From assembly GCA_017163975.1 (NCBI GenBank), contig JAFFSR010000248.1:2682501-2746500 (forward strand): a stretch of DNA of 64,000 nt. Reading direction: 5' to 3'. A model generated the notes under the pieces. The model searched no databases. It worked only from the letters and a program-made list of their open reading frames with translations, and had not been told where the DNA came from. The stretch is from Anastatus disparis. Taxonomy: Eukaryota; Arthropoda; Insecta; Hymenoptera; Eupelmidae. The position numbers and the translations under genes are program-made. Positions 44,317 through 55,766 of this stretch are shown piece by piece. Within the stretch, counting starts at the first letter, position 1. Each line of letters begins with the position of its first letter.

Positions 44317-45325
44317 AAAGTTTTGAAATCAATCAAGCAATCGTCGAATACTTCTGTATTCAATTCATTCTTTTTAAAATAATATTAAATTCATAAAAAT
44401 ATCATTGCACTATCTTTTAATTTTCGAATGTAATAAGATTTCTTCAAAGCTTTCGAATATTATGTCTGTTATTTTTTGTTTTAACGGCATGTCGGAGCTG
44501 CAGCAATTGAGTTTTGCTTTTTTTATTTTATCAATATCTTTTTAAATTCATAAATTAAACAAATATAATGACTTGTCCGCACTAAAGCTATATTAGTACA
44601 ATAATTTTTGTTAAAATAAAAAATCATTTGGACTTGTTATTTTTTTATGAGCTTTGATTGGAAATTAGATATTAAACTCGACAAACCTAACCTTAAAATA
44701 CGATACATTGAAAGTTTTTATTATAACTTTGTATGTATAATATTTTGGTGGATTTCTTGGGTTGTCCGCACTAGAGTTTAATCTTACAAATTTTTTCTTT
44801 GTAGTAAAAAAACTCGATTAAACGCATCGTTTATTCATAAGTTAGGATTGGAAATATTATTAGAAGGCGGACAGCTTCGTCATGCTCTTAAGTCATTATT
44901 CAAACTGATGAATACTATTTTATTATATTATTATTACTTTTAGAAAAGTATATTTTAGGCGAGTTTAGTTATTAAACAGTATAGTATTCTTCACAACATT
45001 TTTTCTAAATATTTCTTTTTTTTTTACTACATACATCATATTTTTTTTTTAATTTCAGTTCTTGAGAGTACTAAAATGAATTGAGTAATTATTACTAAGT
45101 TTATACCTTTTACTAGATTTATCTATAGTTTTTGCTTAAGAAAGTTTTGAAATCAATCAAGCAATCGTCGAGTACTTCTGTATTCAATTCATTCTTTTTA
45201 ATAATCTAAAATTCATGAAATATTTACAGTTTCGGTTGAAGAAAGTTTTGAAATCAATGAAGCAATCGTCGAGTACTTCTGTATTTAATTCTTACTTTTT
45301 AATAATATAAAATCCATAAAATGTT
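44317..45325. repeat. Three ~85-bp direct repeats
   Basis: AAGAAAGTTTTGAAATCAAT, then CAAGCAATCGTCGARTACTT and CTGTATTCAATTCATTCTTTTTAA, occur at 44317, 45136 and 45240 with few differences. The family-1-like MITE at 44481-44891 lies between the first and second. Confidence 0.85.
44481..44891. mobile_element. MITE related to family 1, TTAA-flanked
   Basis: TTAA at 44481 and 44888 flanks ends CGGCATGTCGGAGCTG and the inverse GAGCATGACGAAGCTGTCC. Internal TTGTCCGCACTARAG blocks occur twice. The arms are less complete than in the other copies. Confidence 0.7.
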
Positions 45326-45329
45326 CAAT

Positions 45330-47500
45330 TTATATTCTCTTTGATAGACGAATATTTGGGAAAACTTTGCCAAATAATTTTTGAAAAAAAGGGATTATTG
45401 AGATGAAGATAGCGATAATAGTACACATCGAAATTGAAAAAAAAAAATGATTTATCAGATCAACTTATTATTCCATTTATGAGTGAATATTACTACTTAA
45501 AACATTGATGAACTATACTTGATCTTAGTGATATCTATTTTATTTTATTCTTGATGAAAGATTTACTTAATAAACAATTTCCGAAACGATTAACTTTAAA
45601 GTTTCGGAATAATTTTCTATTTAATATGCTACGGTTAAAGACCCAAATTGTGCAATTTTATTTCTAAAAACTTGGCAGAAGAGCCATTAGCTTCTAACAA
45701 CTTATATTTGAGAATTTGCTGCCATCAGCTTCAAAATTATTTATGCCTTTTTAAAACTTTCAGGGAAGATACCCTTTTCAATTGTAATACTTTTAATAAA
45801 ATAAAATTATGCATTCTCTATCTCATCACACTATCTTTTTATTTTCAAGTGCTATAAAATATATTAAATTTTACTAAATACCTACAAAAGAACTTGCCAG
45901 GCCCGTGTTCATATCTAACTCGTTATTTATAGTTAAAAGCAATATTGAAATTAGTTTGATTAGATTGATGATGTTACTATGCAAACATTAGAAAAGTCAG
46001 TATTTTTCAGTATTTTTATTATTCCTATTCTATCCATATTCTACATAATTACGAAAACAGTTCATTAAGCATAAGTTATAAATTTATATTTAACCATTTA
46101 TTTTAGTGCATTAATTGTTTATTACCACTAGGAAATTTTACAGAACTTACGTAAACATGAACAAACTTTAAATAAATTTAAAAAAAAAATGAAGTAGTTG
46201 ACACAGATTCAAAGCTTGGTAAAGATTTGTCATTTAGTTATTCAAAAAGAAATTATATATTATTAGTCCTGAAGCAAATAAAATTGATATGAATTTAAAA
46301 GAAACCTATATAGCATTATTTTGTGATTCAACTTCAATACAATTTTTCATGAATTAATAAAAAAAATAAAATGTGAAATCGATGAATAACTAAAATATCT
46401 TGTATCCATGAGTTGCAAGGTTAGTATGAATGCATTTCTTTATGAGATTTTCTTTCTTTCTTTTTAGTCACTTATCTATTATTAATTATACATTTCATTG
46501 CAAAATTTTTTAAATAAATTTTCTTGAGCTTTTATTATAAAAATATTAAACATTCATTAAGTCGAAAACTCATTATGCATTCATCTATTGTAATTTAACG
46601 TTTGAAATAGTTTTATCTTGATTCAGAAATCAGAAAAATTTTGTTTGACAAACAAAATTTATGGTTCTTGCTTTAAAATTTTTGTATATAAATTCAACTA
46701 ACATTTTTTTCGAAAAGTCAAAAAAAAAACGCATCAACTAACACACACGTAGAACTAAAAATTTTTAATACTTGTATATATTTCTGTATGTGTAATCACA
46801 AAACTACTAATTTACGAATCAATATTTTTTTAATCAATGAAATTCATAATAACATCTGTAGTAATTTTTTTTGTACGTTATACTTTATCGACATGCTTTA
46901 GATTATTATTTAACTCAAGAATCTTAAATATATAGGCTCTGCACTGTTTATAAAATGCATTATAGCAGTACTGTCAATATTTGAAATGCGAATAAAATAA
47001 AATTATCAAAATTAAAATAATTCCCAATATCATAATATATTAAAACATTTGGTACTATTTTATTTAAAAAAAGGTATAATAATAAAAACAACTCTTTTGA
47101 AGACTTAATATATTTCCTTTATTAAAATGATTACAATTTAATAAAAGAAATATATGATACAAGTAAAATTTAATACTATTTATCATGCTTAAAAAAAATC
47201 GATTGCTATCGATTATTACATTGCCATCAAATATCAACTTGAATTACAAAATTTTACTTACGCAACAATGCATTTTTTTATGAGATTTTTATTTCTTTTT
47301 GATGTTAATAGTTATGAATTTGTATAATCTTAAAAATTAGAATAAAATAATAATCTGTGCCTATTAATCTAAAAGACATCTTTAAATAAATATTATTTTT
47401 TTTTGTTTTATTTTCCTTGCATTTTTATCAAAACGTACTTTAACGAGAAAAAAAAATCTTACTTAAGTTCATCGTTCAATGGTACTTATCTTTAATATTT
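45330..47500. other. A/T-rich gap, nothing recognised
   Basis: Two kilobases without repeats or coding evidence that I can support. Confidence 0.4.
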
Positions 47501-47506
47501 CTTAAT

Positions 47507-48205
47507 TGTTACATTGTTGGCCGACTGGCACTGCATTGCCGGCTTTCCTGTATTCTCGGCTTGCTCCAGTTGGCACGCAATATCCCGCGTGATATTTTAG
47601 GCGCACGGTATAACACCGAAACAATACCCAGCGGCCGAATCCCAGTTCGAACACAAACGATTCCTTCCTTTTCACTTTACACCAATAGAATTGAAAATTA
47701 ACAAAAAATGAAAGAAACAAAAGATTGACTTTGAAATAGAAGCTAATATATCCCGACGTTGGCGTTAGTGGCTGCAGCCGTGCGGCTGCAACGCACTCAC
47801 GTCCTGCCGTTAGACTTGGCCGCGCGCGTCTCTTCAAAATCTGTTTCTCTCTTGACAATCTTTCGTCAAGACAGCTTCAAACGTTTTTAATTGTTGTGGG
47901 GGAGAGCGCGAAGACAGAGAAAGGTAGTTCTCTCTCTCCGTTGCTCTCACCCGTCTTATGCATGGGAACCGACGCTAAGTCCCCACTTCAACTCAACGAA
48001 GTAGAGAAAGAGTGGAGACGAGGCAACGGCTCCCGTCAACGACCAAGCTTGGATTCTTAGAAAACTGATAAAAGTGTGAAAAGGAAACGGCCTTGATACT
48101 TTTAAGACCTATTTCTCTTCACCACAGTAATAAAATAAAAAAATAATTTTTAGGACTAACTAGGAAAATAAAAAAAATTAAGAGGCGAAAATTCGTCACT
48201 TAACA
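47507..48205 (-). repeat. Gypsy-type LTR, 699 bp (3' LTR position)
   Basis: On the minus strand it starts TGTTAAGTGACGAATTTTCG and ends CAATGTAACA, giving TGTTA…TAACA ends. Immediately upstream (48206-48220) is the purine tract AGTAAGGGGGGG, preceded by CTACCGGGGACGGCAG, the usual end of a Gypsy internal region. It is GC-richer than its surroundings. A partner LTR was not found to the right, so it may not belong to the errantivirus at 50603-58056. Confidence 0.6.
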
Positions 48206-50602
48206 CCCCCCCTTACTATGAAAAACTGCCGTCCCCGGTAGTCGAAGAGCACGCAGAAGCAAACCCGAGAATCCAAGAAAACCTGCATCACAAAATTAAT
48301 CGTACATTATATTTATATTGAATAAGGAAAACAAATAGCGGATGGAAGAATGGTGGATGACGGCTTATATCATAAGGTGGGTTGGCTTGGTAATAATTTG
48401 AAAATTTAGGAAGGGATAAGGATTCCGCTTTACAATTATTGATTTGAATAGAAATATAATCTAAGTGTAGTAGGTAAATAAGTTAAAACTAAGAATTTCT
48501 TTAACGTTTGCAACATCTTAAAACTAAGAGAAAAAGGAAATGATTTAACGGTAATTTTACACAAAAAAAAATAAAAATAAGATTATAAATTGAACTGAAA
48601 AAAAAAATTTCTTATCAAGACTTAAAACATTTTATTTTAAATGTTTGTTTAGAGAGGAGAATTTATTTTTTTCTTTTGGCGTCTTGAGATGGTGATGTAC
48701 CGTCTTCACAGGAGGAGCGGGGTCCTCTTCCGTTTGCTCCTCCTGTAGATGGGTTGATTTTTGTTTTTATCGCTACCCCATAACGTAGATATACACATTG
48801 GTCGAACCTGGTCATACCTTGGGCGGTTGATGTTGGTATATGCCAGCAGTTTATTGTGACACATTGCTTTAATCGATTCTCGAACGAGAACCGAACGCGC
48901 TTTCACGTGCGCGCAGATACCCCCATACGCCCTACTATTACCAACGCGCTGTACGTTAATGATACATGTAATATCCCTACTCTAGCGTAAGAGCGGCGAA
49001 TCGAGCAACGGCGGCTCGAATGCGAGCCTACGAGAACAAGAGATATGTACAGAAGACTCACTCTTCTGCCTGCCTTCGATTAAATAAAGTTTTAAGACCA
49101 AAATCCTAGTTGGTAATTGTATTCTTTTAAAATGGAGTAAAAATACGGCGAAGTAGATCGACGCATGTTTGGTCTACATACCCGTTTATTCCATTTTAAA
49201 ATAAGTGCTTCTTTGTTGTTCGCGAAATAGTGAATAAAAAGTGCATTTAATAAAGTCTAAAGACTAAGATCAAATGATTGATAAATTTAATTGTGTACTT
49301 GCAAATGTTTGTACAGGAGAAATATCCTTTAAATATTTGCAAGTCTATTAAAATTGAGTAGTTAAATAATTTAGTAAATTTTAAAAGGCAGTAAGAGGCA
49401 CTAAGATATCTAACAATATTTTTCCTTTTCCTTATTTCCTTCCAACACGAGCAAGTAATCCCGAAGTAGTCGGTCATGGCGTATCGGCTACGTACGGATT
49501 AGCTCTAAACATACAAATATTACACTAAATACGAAACAACACATAATAAACCAAAATTCAAAGTATTACAAATTTAGAACACGTGGTTGCGCCCGTGTGA
49601 GTTAAATAATAAATTAATTTTGTAAGTGGCTTCACCACGTCATTTTGTATATATCTGCTCATAAATCGAGAGTATTCCTCATTTAAACTAATTAAAAATC
49701 TTTGTCTTTCTTTAAACGACATTAGCGCGAAAGGGACATAAGTTTCGTTATTTCTATAAATGAAAGAAACGATACTTTTCTTCGTAAATCAAAGTTAACA
49801 GAGGTTCGTTTGATGTCTTAATCTTGGCATTAAACAACCTTAACGTTAATACAAACACATCTGGCTTCGGCCAAAATTCAAAGTAATTACCTTGTATCGG
49901 GAATAAATTAATGAAATATATTTGATTTTCATGTGTTAATGAGGAATAAAAATCGTGAAACAAAATGATATTTTCGATTATTAATTAATGTATATTTCAT
50001 GCTAAACGCTAGTTTAGAGTATATAGACACTAGCGATTATTAAAGAAAAATTCAAAGTCGCGAAAAGAGAGAGATAGAAACAAGAGATACCCCTATATTT
50101 CTTAATTTCAGTTTTTGTTGCGTAAAACGAAAATTCACGTGTTGAACTCATCGAAAATTGTGTGTGCCTTATAGGTGAAAATATTCTGCTCGCGATTGCT
50201 AAAACCATCGTAACATCACACGAAATAATAAAGGAATATAATGGTTATAAATTCTTTTCTCAACGATTTGTTTACTAGGCTTAGCTTAGGTATAAATTCC
50301 TTTACTCGGTAGAACCCGAATAAGGATACACACAAGTTTCTCCGAGTTCAAATTATTGTACGTAAGTCAATTTATATTTAAAAATATCATTTTATTGACT
50401 TTCAATTAATTTAAAACTGAGAGAAGCTTACATTATAGTGGCAGTTGTCGGAGTTTGCTTCTCATTTCATTACCTAAAACAAAAGTGTATTAAAATGTTG
50501 TTATGGTGGTTTGTCGGGTTAGTCGCATGCACTGGTTAATTAAATGCTATTTACATGTTAATTAGCAATAGTAAAAATAATAAAAAAAATTTATTTGAAT
50601 TG
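48206..50602 (-). other. Unresolved tail region of an LTR element
   Basis: Begins with the polypurine tract. Contains a short basic-ended minus frame (48706-48906; STLWGSDKNKNQPIYRRSKR) that might be the end of a pol or env protein, and a hairpin at 49131-49200 (TTTTAAAATGGAGTAA and its inverse). A minus-strand CAATAAAA near 50390 could be a polyadenylation signal of the errantivirus. LTR boundaries for that provirus could not be fixed here. Confidence 0.35.
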
Positions 50603-51526
50603 TTAGTCAAGTTCTAAGTTTTCTACATATAAAGCAAGCGGTTTAGGTTCTGCAGGATTGAGGATGAGGCGTATTGCCTGTTGGAGCACTTTATACTCCG
50701 TCAAGGAAAAAGAATGCTTTTTAGCATTGTCGCAAGGTATAGAAGCGGTGGGCGGGGCCGCACTATTGGTAGCCACGTCTGCCCATGTCAATGAGTTAGG
50801 TTGTAACTCAGTCGCATCGGACACCTGGTTAAAGGTGGTCTCCGGTAGTATAGGTATGTCTTGCGCGTGAACGCAGTCTTTACTATGCAATGCGTAATTA
50901 CCTGTAATTGGTTTTTTACACAGGTTGCATATAACGTAAATGTGGTCATCATGCCGTCTTTCGGAACCGTCTGTCTGGGGTTGTTGGTCATGGCACAACA
51001 GCATATGCGTGCGTCTATACTGTGTAGTAATGTCATGGTTACAATTACTGCACCTAGTCCAGATTTTATGAGTTTCGTTCCGTTTACGTTTCTGTCGTAA
51101 AGGCTCGGCTTGTCTTGCTCCGTATTGACTACGGGTCTGTAGCAAAGCTGTTTGAGCGTCAGTCTTATGTATAAATCTTACGTATCCGTACCGGTTTTCA
51201 GTCATCTTTCCACGAGTAACATGTACGTAGTCTAATAATCCATAAGGTCTAAATACAGAAGCTAAAGTCTGTACAGTGTCATTTTTTGTGACTAGACAAA
51301 AAAGTCGGTTAGGGTCAATAGTTTGAGAATCAGTTTGATCTTTAAGTGTAGAGTTTTCTACAGTAGAATGGTCGAAAAATTTTATTTGGAGTCCAGTATA
51401 CTTATGGTTAACGTATTCTAGCGTCGTGATCTGTTTAACAGGCCCTTGTCTTTCGAGATCTCGGATGATTTCCCAGAGGGTCTAGTCTTGTCTGTTGGTC
51501 AATTGCAAGGTCTCATTTCTCGACAT
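50603..51526 (-). pseudogene. Post-env ORF with RRM and two Cys/His fingers (one stop)
   Basis: A 308-codon minus-strand frame from an ATG at 51526, interrupted only by a TAG at 51482-51484. Near codon 80 it has an RRM signature: RNP2-like LFCLVT, then 45 residues later RNP1-like RYGYVRFI. Before it, LWEIIRDLERQGPVKQI and a GLQIKFF strand may be another RRM half. After it, two similar motifs follow: CSNCNHDITTQYRRTHMLLC and CNLCKKPITGNYALHSKDC, spaced C-x2-C…H…C. It ends with a Leu-rich helix. It follows env by 47 bp and is the last ORF of the provirus. Gag, pol and env do not explain it; RNA binding is inference. Confidence 0.65.
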
Positions 51527-51572
51527 CCTGATGCGATGTTCGTCTAGAAATAGAGACGTCAAAAGTTATTCA

Positions 51573-52208
51573 CTAATTGTCTACTAAAGCTGTTTGTTGC
51601 AACCCTCCCGGTGTCGTAACAGTGGTAGTAGTCTTGTCCTTGTCAGTGGAAGGTGAGCGGTCACTTTCTAAATCCGTAGTTATAATTTCTAGGTCACGGC
51701 AGGATTCAGGTTGATAGCGTTTTCTTGCCCGTGGCTTGTAGGTTCCAACGGTGCGTCTGCATCTAATAGTCTTGGCTGCTAGCATTATAACTGCAAAACA
51801 CAGCAGCATTCCCAAACCGTAACTTCCATACACGGTATGTTGGAGTCCATTGTTGTCTAATTTGTGCTGTGCTATTTCCTTTAGCTTATATGAAATTTGT
51901 TGCATGTCACGATTGTTCCATTGATATTCATCCTTAAGTTGCAGAATTGGAAATAATTCCTTAGGTTTCATAGGATGGTCAGGAATACTTTTTGTCAATA
52001 CATCTGTAATTTCCAGATGTAGCTTAGGTTGATAGGTGTAAAACTCGGTACTTGTACGAGTAGTCATCCCTCCTAGGGTCACTTGTGTAGTCCTACCAGT
52101 ACAACCATCAGGTATCTGAATTTTTCCAGTCCCATTTAACTGCAATATCTGGTCTCTTTGTTGGTTACAGGTAATTCGAACAGTTGTTAATTCTACTAAA
52201 GAATACAA
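51573..52208 (-). pseudogene. Errantiviral envelope, C-terminal part
   Basis: C-terminal portion of a baculovirus-F-like fusion glycoprotein. It has a Cys-containing ectodomain stretch, then a membrane-spanning segment (YGLGMLLCFAVIMLAAKTI) and a basic, Arg-rich cytoplasmic tail of about 70 residues. It lies in a different frame from the preceding part (52239-53180), so the env gene is broken at about 52210-52238. Confidence 0.75.
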
Positions 52209-52238
52209 CCATGCAGCTTCATTATGAAGATAACTCCA

Positions 52239-53180
52239 TTAAGAGCTGGGCTCGGTCAGATAGATTATAGTGCAGTGTCTGAAATGATTTTCAGTAGGTT
52301 GCGTCAATAACAGAAGTTCACAATCTTTAGAAGTCGGAACATCGAGCAATGGCCAATGAGTTTCACAAATCATCCCATAAGCATGGTTTGTACACTCGTG
52401 TAAATAGTCATGATCGAACTTTACGTATTGTTTGTTTTTCTCGTTTATCGCTAAAAACGCATGAGTTGGCTGGATTTTAGTAAAACCGAGGTGCTGGTCT
52501 TCCCATGATTGAGTGGTTAACAATGGATACATACGATACAGTACATATGGTTCTGTTTCGACCATAGGCAGATATAACATTACTATCAGCCGGTTGCTAT
52601 CGTAAACAGCATCTATTTTGGAGATCCGTGCTATTTCTTCAGGACTCGCATGTTGGGCGGGCATAGGTAAATCCCAATCATTCGAATGTTCTGTAATGTC
52701 TTGGCTCATTCGGGCTAAAAACTGGGGCGTCAGTAATTCGCAAGGTACTTTTCCCTGCAATAGGTTTTTAATTAACTCGATTAATTGTTTGAGGGCTTCT
52801 TGAGTCTGTTCAATAGCCATAGTTAAACGATTATAATGGGCAGTGAGACTTCGGAGATAGGAGTCTCGTTGTTGCTCTGATTCAAGTGTTTGAATCGTCG
52901 TCTCTAAGTGTCTCAGTGCGTTAGCATGGTTTGTCGTGACAGTTTCGAGGTTTTTAAAATTAGCTGTTATTAGATGGGTCTTCTGATTTGCTGATTTGAT
53001 GATTTCCTTATTATCGTTTAGCAATTTATCGATGTTTTGGTGTATCTTTTCGATTTCATCTTCCGTGACTAATCCGAAAAGTGTGTTGCTAACGCTGCCA
53101 ATGATGCCTAAGGGCGTCATCGATCTTTTGATAGTTTCCTGACTGTTACTCGATTTGTCTTTAAAATGCAATCTAGTCAA
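52239..53180 (-). pseudogene. Errantiviral envelope, central part
   Basis: About 313 codons of an F-type fusion protein. Near the start a basic pair (IKRS) precedes a hydrophobic Gly-rich segment (GIIGSVSNTLFGL), the layout of a cleavage site followed by a fusion peptide. A long heptad-rich coiled coil follows (residues about 40-140), then an ectodomain with Cys and aromatic residues. Proteins of this type mediate membrane fusion and distinguish errantiviruses from ordinary Gypsy elements. The basic pair is weaker than a full furin site. Confidence 0.75.
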
Positions 53181-53245
53181 CAGGTCCTTGGCTTGGTTTT
53201 AAAATTGGTGTGTTTGGCTTTGTTTTCTTAATAGCACATGCGAGT

Positions 53246-53605
53246 TCAACGCATTTTCGCAATCCTCGCTGTCAAAACCTTTAAACACTCTCTGTAACTG
53301 TCAACAGCGATTGTTCGTTGGTCAGCTATTTTAGGTTGGCATTTTAATTTAGCGAGTTGCTCCCGGCAGTTATTAATCGATAGATTTATAACCTGGGTTA
53401 TGTCTATTTGAGAATCAATTATGTCGGTATTCACATGTATAAGGATTTTCCATTCCGCTCGTTTTAGTTTTAAAATACCTATCTTCTCATAATAAATGCC
53501 CGGATTAGTGTTTAAAGGCGTCAGTTTATGAGATGGCAATCCTGTGGTTTGCAGTCCACACCAGGTCATCACTGAGATTAGGGTCGTCAAGACGTAACTC
53601 TTCAT
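53246..53605 (-). pseudogene. Errantiviral envelope, N-terminal part
   Basis: Starts with a signal-peptide-like segment (MKSYVLTTLISVMTWCGLQT) and continues into a Cys-containing small subunit (NNCREQLAKLKC; YRECLKVL). It precedes the central part with a stop and a frame change between 53181 and 53245, so the gene is disrupted. Position upstream of a fusion-peptide region agrees with the small N-terminal subunit of F-like proteins. Confidence 0.7.
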
Positions 53606-53722
53606 AACTAGGTATCTGAGCCTGTAATGGAATCGTTACTTTCGTTAAGCAAGTTTAACCTTATCGATATGTTTCAATATAGTTTTATGATCGGGGGTTT
53701 CCAGCAAGATGTTATTATGCCC

Positions 53723-54427
53723 TTAAATATCTATTATTTTTAAAGGTGCCAAGTAATATTTCTCAAATTTTGAGGTTTTGGGCTCATTCTTTATATAAAA
53801 ATATTGTCCAATTTTTGGCTGGAATGTCTTGACCTTCTTGTCGTAGTATTTTTTTGAAAGAATTTTCTTTTCCACCTGGTTTTGTCCCGCTGTTAACTTC
53901 ATCTCCTCCAGTCTGTTAACAAGATCTGTCAAATACTGGTTGTATGTCGCTAACCGATCTTCAGACGGTATTCTGAGAGGAAAACGAGCAGTCTTTCCAT
54001 ACACCAATTCAAATGGTGTAAAACCCGTCGAAGCATGAACACTTGTATTGTATGAAAAGGCGGTAAATGGTGCCAAACGGTCCCAGTCCTCGTAATGTTT
54101 AGAGTACGTTCTGATGAAGTCCACGAGAGGAGCATGGCTACGTTCCAATGCACCAGTAGTCTGCGGTCGGTAACCAGAAGAACGTAACTGGGTTACCTTG
54201 AGTAGTTGCAATAATGCCGCCATAAGGTCGGACATAAAACTAGTCCCCCTGTCAGATAATATGGCTCTAGGTACTCCGAATTGGCAGATTAAATTTTTAG
54301 CTAGAACCTCTGCTATAGTCGTTGTCCATATATTCGGAATAGGAACAATTATGACGTACTTAGTCAGATGGCACTGCATCGTCAGCAAGTGGCAATTCCC
54401 CGAAGTAGTTAATCTTAGCTTTCCCAC
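53723..54427 (-). pseudogene. Errantiviral integrase core
   Basis: Retroviral-type integrase core and C-terminal part. The second Asp (LSDRGTSFMS) and Glu (GALERSHAPLVDF) of the DDE triad are visible, with YRPQTTG before the latter. The first strand reads LLTMQCHLTKYV, where relatives have Q-D-x-L-T-K-Y, so the first catalytic Asp appears to be Cys and the enzyme is likely inactive. The end has a GQYFYIKNEPKTSKFEKYY-type DNA-binding region. The zinc-binding part is in another frame (54360-54908). Confidence 0.85.
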
Positions 54428-54908
54428 CGTGTCGATAGAGACTTTGTCGAAGCTGTCTAGTGGTGTCGGTGATTACCATAGGAGCTTTTCTATTAATCCG
54501 ATCTATTTTGTGCTGTCTACAAATGGAGCACTTTCGTACATAATCTAAAATATCATTTCTCATGCCTGGCCAATAATATCTTTCTCTGATTTTAGCATAA
54601 GTTTGATTTATGCCTTTATGACCACCTATCAAGCTGTCATGCAAAGTAGAAATGATTGGATTTCTTTGCTCCTCTGTAAGATATTCAGATTTTCCGTAGC
54701 ACAGGGTTATAAAAATGCCCGTGTTCTGAAACTCTTCCCTTAAAATATCACTAAGTGTTCCAGGTGCTAGATGGTTAGTCACCTTACTCGTTCTTGATAT
54801 TCTAACGGTAGCGATGTTTTGCTTTTGGAATATGTCAATCGTTTGTTGTAAGAGATTACGCAAGTCCTCGCAATCTAACGAATCCTCCTCGTAGTCCTTA
54901 ACTACCAA
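54360..54908 (-). pseudogene. Errantiviral integrase, zinc-binding domain
   Basis: Carries the HHCC domain: LHDSLIGGHKGINQTY, RYYWPGM and CSICRQHK. It joins the core through a frameshift near 54420. The N-terminal part matches the end of the linker after RNase H. Confidence 0.8.
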
Positions 54909-55109
54909 TGAAAATATTTTGTGCTGCTTATAAGGAGTGATAATGATATTGCCCTTCTTAGGTTTTCGTCTTTTTATATCCCTTCGTTCTATTGCTCCAA
55001 TGTCATTTAATAGATTTGTTATTGGATCGTGGCGGTCGCAATCACCAGAGATAAAATGAATAATATTATCCCGTTGGTATGTGAGGCAATGCCTGGTGGG
55101 TTTTATTAC

Positions 55110-55739
55110 TTAAACCCCGTCGTCAGATATGACAGCCTTCGTTGTACTCTCATCAGAGGTAAGTGGGTTATCACTCCAAGTCCATGGGTTAGGTAAAATT
55201 ACACCCATAACGTCATCTGGTGCTTTAGAATATTCAATGTTAACCGATCTTTCAGTTACTTCTGGGATTGCCTGCAGGTTGGGTTTTGGTATTGGTTTTC
55301 TGATAGTCCTGGGAGTGCTACTATGTCTTGGCACAGCTGGTCGTACACTGGGTGTGGTTGATAACGCTCGCTCATGTGATCGCGGAATTATAGAGGAGTC
55401 TAGGTTATCTTCGATATCAGCTTCTTCAGAACCTGCTTCTAGGTCCGTTATGAAATCTTCGACAGTGTGCTTTGCAGTACTCACAATTTCATGAGTTTCT
55501 GACAATAATGGCATGGTTGTTGGTATTGCAGTGTCCAGAAAGGGTCCTTGTTCCACTGTCCCTGGTTTGTCAATCGTGATTGATTTTTCCTTTGCCGAGT
55601 TTCTGCTTATTTCTGTAAGCATTAATTTTGCTGCCATCTTATCTAAAATTTCCCGTTGGGAAGGTGTTGGTTCCTCATCTTCGGAAAAATACTTCGGCAA
55701 TGGTTTTACAGGTGAATCTGCATTCTTTTCTACAAACAA
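55110..55739 (-). pseudogene. Errantiviral pol linker, distal part
   Basis: About 209 codons of low-complexity, Pro/Ser/Thr/Glu-rich sequence between the RNase H ORF and integrase. It contains acidic (EDEEPTPSQ) and Pro-rich (RKPIPKPN) stretches. No catalytic motif. The stop at about 55740-55766 separates it from the upstream ORF. Confidence 0.55.
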
Positions 55740-55766
55740 CCAGTTCCCTGTATTAAACCAGTAGTC

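Noticed and set aside
43649..44363. Tyr-Ile repeat frames
   Set aside because: Direct translation of TA dinucleotide tracts.
48706..48906. Basic-ended minus frame as an env or pol end
   Set aside because: Position would fit, but no motif supports it; left as unresolved.
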